From NCBI GenBank assembly GCA_019246375.1, contig JAFAQO010000521.1, positions 1 through 5,598 on the forward strand: 5,598 bases of DNA, read 5' to 3'. The notes under the pieces are model-generated. The model had not been told where the DNA came from. It did not search any database and was given only the letters and a program-made list of their open reading frames with translations. The position numbers and the translations under genes are program-made. The stretch comes from Mycobacterium sp. (GTDB taxonomy: Bacteria; Actinomycetota; Actinomycetes; Mycobacteriales; Mycobacteriaceae). The first letter of the stretch is position 1. The number at the start of each line of letters is the position of its first letter. Positions 1 to 5,598 of the stretch are shown one piece after another.

Positions 1-340
1 CCCGCGCGACGATGTAGGAGCCGCCGGCTCGGGTGTAGGCCATCACGACCTGCCGATACGACGCGGTCACCAGCACCAGGATCAACAAGATGACGCTCAT
101 TGTGGGAAGCAACAAGACGAACGCGGCCAGCCCGGCGTGCGGCAGCAGCTCGGTTAAGATCTGCTCGGGACCGTACGCGGTCGAGGAGATGGCGTCGGGT
201 GAAAGCGCGCCGAGGGCAATGGGATTCGACAATCTCTCGGAGGACAACTCCTCGTTGATCAGGGGCTTACCCAAAAAGATCCGCTTGCACAAGTCGGAAA
301 AAGACAGCGGTATTCCCCGCTCGATAGCCGATTGCGTCAC
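1..340 (-). CDS. KimA-like APC/KUP transporter, third tandem copy (5' part only)
   Basis: This is the N-terminal 113 codons of a third paralogue of the two complete transporters to its right; the window edge cuts it. It is open from a GTG at 340 to base 1. The translation carries FLGKPL (residues 22-27), then SPDAISSTAYGPEQ of helix 1 (Asp49, Tyr56), helix 2, and the AGGSYIVAR stretch before helix 3. Numbering is identical to the other two copies, with no gap. About 28 of 113 residues differ from either full copy, so it is a distinct paralogue and not a recent duplicate. An in-frame GTG lies two codons upstream (346), but the start at 340 matches the other two genes in spacing to the shared Ser13-Phe14 and in its GTGAC context. 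Likely role by family is membrane potassium uptake. Nothing can be said about whether the rest of the gene is intact. Confidence 0.88.
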   Translation of the reverse strand, partial: MTQSAIERGIPLSFSDLCKRIFLGKPLINEELSSERLSNPIALGALSPDAISSTAYGPEQILTELLPHAGLAAFVLLLPTMSVILLILVLVTASYRQVVMAYTRAGGSYIVAR

Positions 341-348
341 GACCACAG

Positions 349-353
349 TCCTT
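349..353 (-). promoter_or_regulatory. Ribosome binding site of the third transporter copy
   Basis: On the minus strand AAGGA lies eight bases before the GTG at 340. It supports that start over the in-frame GTG at 346, which would leave only two bases of spacing. Confidence 0.6.
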
Positions 354-367
354 GTCCGATGTTCAGC

Positions 368-397
368 ATTGCAAGCAGTTTAAGATGCATCCCGCAA
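368..397 (-). promoter_or_regulatory. Weak candidate promoter of the third transporter copy
   Basis: On the minus strand TTGCGG (397-392) is followed after 18 bases by TGCAAT (373-368), matching the vegetative consensus at 3 of 6 and 4 of 6 bases. Transcription would start about 28 bases before the GTG. The match is weak and could be chance; it is listed only because the 140-base gap leaves room for a separate promoter. Confidence 0.15.
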
Positions 398-480
398 ATG
401 TCGGTCGATGATCAAGAATCCGCGCCGAGGCTGTGCGGCTGGCTAGGACATGTTTCGACAAATGGCGACCGCTGGGCAGG

Positions 481-2490
481 TTACTCGGCTTCGACTCGCA
501 AAATTGGCGTCTCCACCTCGCCGATCTCTTCCGCTATCTGTTGCTCGACGCGGTCGGGGGATACCAGGGCTATGCGGGAGCCGACGTCGTAGGGCACGAT
601 GATCGCGGTCGCACCTGAGATCCGGCTCACGGCCCGGGCCATCTTGTCCGCGGTGCGGTCATGAAGCAGCCGACCGAGCAGCGGCGAAAATGTTCGACGC
701 GGCAACAGCACTGTCACCTTGGAGCCGGGATGGTCGTTCAGCGCCTGCAGAACGAGCTCTTGTGCAGCCCTGCTCAGGTGACGATCGGGGCAGTCGACTA
801 CCCGCAGCTGGGTCTGACGGTCGTAATCCTCCCAGCGCTTCAGCAGCCGCCCCGCATGTTCTGCGTCGACGACGAAGTGGACCGCAATCAGTTCGTCGGC
901 GTCCAGGCCCTTTCCGTAGCGCAGTGCCTCGATCTCCGCAAGGTCGACTGAATCCACAAAGACGAACACCCGAAGTCGCGCATGCCTCGCCAACTCGGGA
1001 CGCTCGGTGCGCGACATCTCCAGCACGGAGGCCTCGGCCCGGTACTGCCGGTTGAGCCGCGTCAAAACGTACACCAGCACGGGGAAAACCACGACTACCA
1101 GCCAGGCCCCCTCGGTGAACTTGGCCACCACGAAGATCCCCACCACGATCGTCGACGAGATTCCGGCGGACACGTTGACCACCGCCTTGTGCCGCCAACC
1201 AGGCTCGCGGTGCGTGAGATGGTGTTTGGTCATGCCGTAGCCGGCCATCGCGAATGCTGTGAACACGCCGATCGCAAAGAAGGGAATCAACGCGTTGACC
1301 GAGGCTTTGGTCACCAACAACAGTGCCACCGCCAGCGCGGTCAGCGCGATGATGCCGTTGGAGAACACCAGACGGTGACCGCGTTTGGTCAGCGGTCGCG
1401 GCAAGAAACGGTCCGCTGCAACGAAACTCGTCAGTGCGGGAAATCCATTGAAGCTGGTATTGCAACCGGTGAACAGAATCGCGGCACTCGATGCCTGTAC
1501 CAGAAAGTACAAAACGTCCCCGATAACTCCTTGGCCGAAAACTGCCCGGGCAATCTCGGAAAGCATCGACGGATACTCATTGACATACGGCGTGGCGTAG
1601 GTGACGTGCGCAAGCCAGGCGACACCGATCAGCAAGAACCCGAGGATGCAAGCCATCGCGGTTAAAACTCGACAGGCGTTGACACCTTGCGGTTGACGAA
1701 AGACGTCGATGGTGTTCGATATCGCCTCAACTCCGGTCAGCGATGAACCGCCGTTGGCGAAGGCGCGCAGCACCACCAAAATCGTCGCACCCATCACCAG
1801 ACCACCGCCGTGATGGACCGGTACTGCTCCAACAATGTGGTGGGGATCGTATTTCGGTAGACCCCCGAAGACTTCACGAACGAGGCCGGTCACGATCGTC
1901 ACCGCGATCATGATGACGAAAGCGTATGTCGTGATCGCGAATGTCCGACCCGACTGCCGCAATCCGCGCAGGTTGGCAAAGCAGATGACCAGCACCATAG
2001 CCACGGTGATCTCCAAATGGTAGGGACGCAGCGGAGGTATTGCCGAGACCACTGCCACCGTCCCCGCGGCGGGTTGCACCGCGACGGTGACCACATAGTC
2101 GATCAACAGCGCCGCGGCAGCGACCTGCGCCACCCGGGGCCCGAAGTTATCGCGCGCGACCATATAGGAGCCGCCGGCTCGGGAGTAGGCCATCACAACA
2201 CCGCGATACGACAGTGTCACCAATACCAGAATCACCAAGATGACACCGATGATCGGAAGCAACAGCGCGAAAGCGGCCATCCCGGCATACGGCAGCAGTT
2301 CGATCATGATCTGTTCGGGACCGTAGGCCGTCGACGAGATAGCATCCGGTGAAAGTGCGCCGAGCGCAACAGGGTTCGACAGTCTCTCCGATTCCAGCTG
2401 CTCGCTGGTCAGCGGCTTACCCAAGAAGATCCGCTTGAACACGTCGGTGAAAGACGGCGGGATCACCTGCCCGCCTCCCGATGTTGTCAC
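481..2490 (-). CDS. KimA-like APC/KUP family transporter (probable K+ uptake), middle copy
   Basis: This is a 669-residue membrane transporter of the APC superfamily. KimA-type signatures are a short cytosolic N-terminus with LGKPL (23-27), LSPDAISSTAYGPEQ at 46-60, IDYVVTV at 130-136, LTGVEAISN at 251-259, NTSFNGFP at 344-351 and KFTEGAW at 457-463. About 12 hydrophobic segments span residues 44-480. A soluble C-terminal domain (about 486-643) alternates beta strands and helices, like the cytosolic dimer domain of KimA. By family it should import potassium with protons; generic pipelines may call it an amino acid permease. Asp49, Tyr56, Thr252 and Glu255 match the spacing of KimA ion-site residues, but position 405 is Phe and 139 is Gln. 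The last 26 residues form an acidic tail absent from the right-hand copy. An in-frame TGA nine bases upstream makes the GTG at 2490 the only start that keeps the N-terminus. The gap to the upstream copy is 113 bases. Confidence 0.93.
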   Translation of the reverse strand: MTTSGGGQVIPPSFTDVFKRIFLGKPLTSEQLESERLSNPVALGALSPDAISSTAYGPEQIMIELLPYAGMAAFALLLPIIGVILVILVLVTLSYRGVVMAYSRAGGSYMVARDNFGPRVAQVAAAALLIDYVVTVAVQPAAGTVAVVSAIPPLRPYHLEITVAMVLVICFANLRGLRQSGRTFAITTYAFVIMIAVTIVTGLVREVFGGLPKYDPHHIVGAVPVHHGGGLVMGATILVVLRAFANGGSSLTGVEAISNTIDVFRQPQGVNACRVLTAMACILGFLLIGVAWLAHVTYATPYVNEYPSMLSEIARAVFGQGVIGDVLYFLVQASSAAILFTGCNTSFNGFPALTSFVAADRFLPRPLTKRGHRLVFSNGIIALTALAVALLLVTKASVNALIPFFAIGVFTAFAMAGYGMTKHHLTHREPGWRHKAVVNVSAGISSTIVVGIFVVAKFTEGAWLVVVVFPVLVYVLTRLNRQYRAEASVLEMSRTERPELARHARLRVFVFVDSVDLAEIEALRYGKGLDADELIAVHFVVDAEHAGRLLKRWEDYDRQTQLRVVDCPDRHLSRAAQELVLQALNDHPGSKVTVLLPRRTFSPLLGRLLHDRTADKMARAVSRISGATAIIVPYDVGSRIALVSPDRVEQQIAEEIGEVETPILRVEAE

Positions 2491-2501
2491 AACGCATCAC
2501 A

Positions 2502-2506
2502 TCCTT
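2502..2506 (-). promoter_or_regulatory. Ribosome binding site of the middle transporter copy
   Basis: On the minus strand AAGGA lies 11 bases before the GTG at 2490, a slightly long spacing. Five bases further upstream a TCTAAT (2517-2512) resembles a -10 hexamer, but no -35 partner is visible at a suitable distance, so no promoter is called in this 113-base gap. Confidence 0.55.
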
Positions 2507-2603
2507 GGGTTATTAGACGACTTGGCTATGCCTGGTCGGCCATCGACAATATCCCGTTGCCGAATTGGCCTTTCTTTACGGTGATCCGGAGCAGTCGACC
2601 CAG

Positions 2604-4556
2604 CTAAATATCGTCACTATGCCCGGTCACCTGCGCTATTCGAGACTTGATGTCGTAGGGCACGATTTGCGCTGTCGCGCCCGGTATCCGGCTCACAGCC
2701 CGGGCGATCTTGTCCGCAGTACGGTCATGAAGCAGCCGGCCAACCAGCGGCGAAAACGTTCGACGCGGCAACAGCACCGTCACTTTGGTGCCGGGATGGT
2801 TGTTCAGCGCCTGCAGGACCAGCTCTTGTGCGGCCCGGCTCAGCAGACGATCAGGGCAGTTGACCACCCGCAGCTTGGTCTCGTGGTCGAAGTCTTCCCA
2901 GCGCTTCGACAACCGCGCGGCATGTGCCGCGTCCAGCACGAAGTGGACTGCGATCAGCTCGTCGGCCTGCAGTCCCTTTCCGTAGCGCAGTGCCTCGATC
3001 TCGGCGAGGTCGACCGAATCCACCAGAACGAACACCCGATGCCGTGCATGCCTGGCGAACTCCGGACGGCCGGTGCGAGACATCTCCAGAACCGACGCCT
3101 CGGCGCGGTATTGCCGGTTGAGCCGCATCAACGCCAACACCAGGATGGGAAAGACAACGACGACCAGCCAGGCTCCCTCGGTGAACTTGGCCACCGCGAA
3201 GATGCCCACCACGATCGTCGACAAGATGCCTGCGGACAGGTTGATCATTAGCTTGTGTCGCCAGCCGGGCCCACGGTGGGTGAGATGGTGTTTGGTCATG
3301 CCATAGCCGGCCATCGAGAACCCGGTGAACACGCCGATCGCGTAAAACGGCACCAGCGCAGTGACCGAGCCGCCCGTGACCACCAGCAGGACCACCGACA
3401 GCGCGGTCAGCGCGATGATGCCGTTGGAGAACACCAGACGATGGCCGCGTTTCGTCAACTGCCGCGGCAGAAAACGGTCTTCGGCGACGAAACTGGCCAA
3501 TGCGGGAAATCCGTTGAAGCTGGTGTTGCCGCCGGTGAACAAGATCGCCGCCGTCGCCGCCTGTACCAAGAAGTAAAGGACGTTCCCGACCGGCCCGTGG
3601 CCGAAAACCACTCGGGCAATCTCGGAAAGCATAGACGGATATCCATTGACGTACGGCGTGGCACGGGTGATGTGCGCAAGCCAGGCCACACCAGCCAACA
3701 AGAACCCGAGAATGCAGGCCATGATTGTGAGCACTTTGCGGGCGTTGAGGCTCTCGGGCTTTCGGAAGCTGTTGACCGTGTTGGAGATCGCCTCTACTCC
3801 GGTCAGCGATGAGCCGCCGTTGGCGAAGGCGCGCAGCACAACCAGAATCGTCGCACCCATCACCAGACCGTTGCCCTGATGGACCGGCACCGCTCCGGCT
3901 ATGTTCTGCGGATCGTATCGCGGTAGGTTTCCGAAGAATTCCCGAATGACGCCGGTCACGATCGTCAATCCGACCATTCCCACGAAGGCGTAGGTCGGCG
4001 CCGCGAAACGAAGTCCGGCTTCCCGCAGTCCACGCAGGTTGGCAAAACACATGACCAGCACCACGGCCACCGTGATTTCCAAGCTGTAGGGCCCGAGCGC
4101 GGGTATCGCCGAAACCACCGCCACCGTCCCTGCCGCGCATTGCACGGCGACGGTGACCACATAGTCGATCAACAGCGACGCCGCGGCGATCTGCGCCACC
4201 CGGGGCCCGAAGTTTTCCCGGGCAACGATGTAGGAGCCGCCGGAACGGGTGTAAGCCATGACGACCTGGCGATACGATGCGGCGACCAACACCAGAATCA
4301 ATAAGATGACACCGGTGATCGGAAGTAACAACGCGAACGCGGCCAATCCGGCAGCCGGGAGCAGTTCGATCATGATCTGTTCAGGACCGTAGGCGGTCGA
4401 GGAGATCGCATCTGGTGAAAGGACGCCAAGGGCAACGGGATTCGATAGTCTTTCGTGCTGGAGCTGGTCGGTGATCATCGGCTTGCCGAGCAGGGCCCGC
4501 TTACACACGTCAGAAAAAGACGGCGATATCCGCTGCCCGTTAGCCAGATTTGTCAC
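2604..4556 (-). CDS. KimA-like APC/KUP family transporter (probable K+ uptake), right-hand copy
   Basis: This 650-residue transporter is colinear with the middle copy: 643 residues align without a gap, with about 126 differences by hand count (about 80% identity). It has the same architecture: N-terminal LGKPM (23-27), helix-1 SPDAISSTAYGPEQ (47-60), TGVE (252-255), KFTEGAW (457-463), about 12 membrane segments and a C-terminal alpha/beta cytosolic domain. Residue 405 is Tyr (PFYAIGVF), as in KimA, where the middle copy has Phe. It ends with a short TGHSDDI tail. The frame stays open far upstream, into the neighbouring dehydrogenase gene, so a longer start is formally possible. The GTG at 4556 is chosen because it reproduces the start-to-Phe14 spacing and GTGAC context of both paralogues and has an AAGGGA site seven bases upstream. 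Potassium uptake is inferred from the family; the substrate is not proven. Confidence 0.93.
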   Translation of the reverse strand: MTNLANGQRISPSFSDVCKRALLGKPMITDQLQHERLSNPVALGVLSPDAISSTAYGPEQIMIELLPAAGLAAFALLLPITGVILLILVLVAASYRQVVMAYTRSGGSYIVARENFGPRVAQIAAASLLIDYVVTVAVQCAAGTVAVVSAIPALGPYSLEITVAVVLVMCFANLRGLREAGLRFAAPTYAFVGMVGLTIVTGVIREFFGNLPRYDPQNIAGAVPVHQGNGLVMGATILVVLRAFANGGSSLTGVEAISNTVNSFRKPESLNARKVLTIMACILGFLLAGVAWLAHITRATPYVNGYPSMLSEIARVVFGHGPVGNVLYFLVQAATAAILFTGGNTSFNGFPALASFVAEDRFLPRQLTKRGHRLVFSNGIIALTALSVVLLVVTGGSVTALVPFYAIGVFTGFSMAGYGMTKHHLTHRGPGWRHKLMINLSAGILSTIVVGIFAVAKFTEGAWLVVVVFPILVLALMRLNRQYRAEASVLEMSRTGRPEFARHARHRVFVLVDSVDLAEIEALRYGKGLQADELIAVHFVLDAAHAARLSKRWEDFDHETKLRVVNCPDRLLSRAAQELVLQALNNHPGTKVTVLLPRRTFSPLVGRLLHDRTADKIARAVSRIPGATAQIVPYDIKSRIAQVTGHSDDI

Positions 4557-4563
4557 AACCTTT

Positions 4564-4569
4564 TCCCTT
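4564..4569 (-). promoter_or_regulatory. Ribosome binding site of the right-hand transporter copy
   Basis: On the minus strand AAGGGA lies seven bases before the GTG at 4556, followed by a second purine run (AAAAGG) right against the start. This site decides the start in a frame that has no nearby upstream stop. Confidence 0.6.
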
Positions 4570-4629
4570 ACCCAGACTGTGAAGCTTGCCGAAAGCCTAG
4601 ATGCGATATGCCGATCTCGCGCGCCGAGC

Positions 4630-4659
4630 ATTATGTTCATGCGTTCCCGGCGGTGACTA
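4630..4659 (-). promoter_or_regulatory. Candidate promoter of the right-hand transporter copy
   Basis: On the minus strand TAGTCA (4659-4654) and CATAAT (4635-4630) are separated by 18 bases, matching the vegetative -35 and -10 consensus at 4 of 6 and 5 of 6 bases. The -35 lies just after the dehydrogenase stop codon, so the promoter would start a transcript independent of that gene with a leader of about 65 bases. The leader holds a small 6-bp hairpin with a 5-base loop (4598-4582) of unknown meaning. This rests on eye matching only. Confidence 0.25.
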
Positions 4660-4662
4660 AAT

Positions 4663-5598
4663 TCAGTCGATGACCAACGCTCCTTCAGCGAGTTCGTCGA
4701 AACGCTCAATAGCCTCGTCGCCCTCAGCGTCGATGCCCCGAAGCGGCCCACGGTCGGCGAGGTAACGCTGGACGTATAACCGAGCGACGATCGCCTTGCG
4801 CTCCGCCTTGCGAGTGGCCCGCTCCCAGGCTGCCTGCTCGGTGAGCAAGGCGCCGGCGTAGACGTCGCCCATGAATTGGGCAAGTGAGAACAGCCGTGCC
4901 TCGGCGACACCGCCGTGCAGTTTGGTCCACGCAGTGATCGCCGCGTCGAGGTCTTCGATGCGGCGGCGCACCAAACGTGTCGTGTCATCGTCGTCGGAGA
5001 CTGACACCGCGTCGCGCAGGCGTGCCAGCAGCGGCTCGTGCGCCCGCATCCGCTGGATTCCCCGCCGCACGTCGAGGCACAGAACGTTGTCCGGGCCCTC
5101 CCAGATGGTGTTGACCTGTGCGTCGCGCAAAAGTCTTGCCACCGGCCAGCTTTCGATGTAGCCGTTTCCGCCGTGGATCTCAATCGCATCCGATGACATG
5201 GTGATGCCCAATCGGCACACCTTGAGCTTGGTGACCGGCACGGCGATGCGCTGACCCACCGCGCTGGGCTGCTGATGGTTGGCGAACCCGGTGCTGTCGA
5301 ACACCAGCGCTTGTGCGGCTTCGACGTCGACGATCATCTCGGCCAGCTTGCGGCGCATCAACGGTTTGTCGATGAGACGGTCGCCGAACGCGCGCCGCTG
5401 TCGGGCATAACACAGCGACTCCACCAGCGCCCGCCGGGCGTTACCCAGCGCAAATAAGGCGATGCCGAGTCGCGCCGCGTTGGTCAGTTCCATCATCCGG
5501 CCCAGCCCCTTGCCGTCGTGCAGTCCGGCCTCAGAAGCCTCGTCACTCGGCTCACCGGAGAGCAGGAAGGCCTCCGCGTCGACGAACTCCACCTCACC
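4663..5598 (-). CDS. AidB-like acyl-CoA dehydrogenase (C-terminal part)
   Basis: These are the last 311 codons of an FAD-dependent acyl-CoA dehydrogenase; the 5' half lies beyond the right edge. The frame is open to base 5598, and the GTG at 5592 is an internal codon, because GEVEF at the edge matches the CEVEF-type strand of AidB. Visible family features, numbered from the edge, are MELTNAARLG (36-45), RRAFGDRLIDKPLMRRKL (68-85), the helix bundle, IHGGNGYIE (141-149) and VNTIWEG (162-168). Glu167 in IWEG sits where acyl-CoA dehydrogenases carry the catalytic base. LIDKPLMR and the IWEGPDNVLCLDV run resemble the AidB branch (E. coli AidB, perhaps mycobacterial FadE8) more than short- or medium-chain enzymes. 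It probably oxidises an acyl-CoA in lipid or branched-chain metabolism; a DNA-alkylation response role as for AidB cannot be read from the sequence. It ends 106 bases before the first transporter. Confidence 0.9.
   Translation of the reverse strand, partial: GEVEFVDAEAFLLSGEPSDEASEAGLHDGKGLGRMMELTNAARLGIALFALGNARRALVESLCYARQRRAFGDRLIDKPLMRRKLAEMIVDVEAAQALVFDSTGFANHQQPSAVGQRIAVPVTKLKVCRLGITMSSDAIEIHGGNGYIESWPVARLLRDAQVNTIWEGPDNVLCLDVRRGIQRMRAHEPLLARLRDAVSVSDDDDTTRLVRRRIEDLDAAITAWTKLHGGVAEARLFSLAQFMGDVYAGALLTEQAAWERATRKAERKAIVARLYVQRYLADRGPLRGIDAEGDEAIERFDELAEGALVID

Larger units (their letters stand above)
1..4556 (-). repeat. Tandem array of three paralogous transporter genes
   Basis: Three direct copies of one gene follow each other on the minus strand, starting at 4556, 2490 and 340, with start-to-start distances of 2066 and 2150 bases. 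The repeated unit between the two full copies is 1929 bases (2628-4556 against 562-2490), with no insertion or deletion. Homology begins at the ribosome binding site and start codon and stops near codon 643. The gaps between genes (113 and 140 bases) do not resemble each other. No transposase or inverted repeat accompanies the array, so ordinary tandem duplication followed by divergence is the simplest account. The left end of the array is outside the window. Confidence 0.85.

Noticed and set aside
341..480. A terminator between the middle and third transporter copies.
   Set aside because: The best stem (GCCG/CGGC around a loop of about 8 bases) has only 4 pairs and no following T run.
2565..3812. 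Long plus-strand frames opposite the transporter genes (also 982-1665).
   Set aside because: They are antisense shadows of GC-rich genes; their compositions are His-, Gln- and Arg-rich with no recognisable domain. Their appearance in both copies follows from the paralogy of the true genes.
2851..4140. 429-residue minus-strand frame, and its counterpart at 659-1465.
   Set aside because: Both are out-of-frame translations inside the transporter genes, full of Arg and Gly; the in-frame product has clear family motifs and the gapless alignment of the copies fits only that frame.
1..4556. Direct repeats as a sign of a mobile element.
   Set aside because: The repeated unit is a complete transporter gene; there is no transposase, integrase, target duplication or terminal inverted repeat.
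4557..4662. A c-di-AMP (ydaO-type) riboswitch in the leader of the first transporter, as precedes Bacillus kimA.
   Set aside because: The gap is only 106 bases, I recognise none of the conserved riboswitch core, and the only pairing found is a small 6-bp hairpin with a G-U pair.
4557..5189. Reading frame of the right-hand transporter stays open 633 bases upstream of the chosen GTG, giving an apparent 861-residue protein.
   Set aside because: The extra part overlaps the acyl-CoA dehydrogenase in another frame on the same strand, is rich in Arg, Ser and Thr as out-of-frame high-GC DNA is, and has no counterpart in the paralogues, whose starts match the GTG at 4556.

Overview
The window looks like high-GC Gram-positive DNA, most likely Mycobacterium or a close actinobacterial relative. 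The reasons are a GC-rich third codon position, three genes starting with GTG, purine-rich Shine-Dalgarno sites, and an AidB-like acyl-CoA dehydrogenase of the kind common in mycobacterial genomes. I cannot name the species. All supported genes lie on the minus strand, so transcription runs from right to left and the genes occupy nearly the whole window. No RNA gene, CRISPR array, insertion sequence or phage feature is visible, and no gap between genes exceeds about 140 bases.

Layout, right to left. (1) 5598-4663: the C-terminal part of an AidB-like acyl-CoA dehydrogenase whose 5' end lies outside the window. (2) 4556-2604: a complete 650-residue, 12-helix transporter. (3) 2490-481: a complete 669-residue paralogue of it. 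(4) 340-1: the first 113 codons of a third paralogue, cut by the window edge. The two full copies align without a gap over 643 residues at about 80% identity (hand count). The third is about 75% identical to each over the part that can be seen. The cluster may continue to the left.

The transporters belong to the APC superfamily, and their signatures match the KimA (YdaO) branch of the KUP potassium transporters rather than amino acid permeases. These are an N-terminal GKP motif, LSPDAISSTAYGPEQ in helix 1, TGVE in helix 6, KFTEGAW between helices 11 and 12, and a cytosolic alpha/beta C-terminal domain. The most likely role is proton-coupled potassium uptake at the plasma membrane, possibly controlled by c-di-AMP as in Bacillus. 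That is inference from family resemblance. The copies differ at positions that should line the ion path: position 405 is Phe in the middle copy and Tyr in the right-hand copy. They also differ in their C-terminal tails and upstream leaders, which suggests retained, separately regulated paralogues. The acyl-CoA dehydrogenase has no evident functional link to the transporters.
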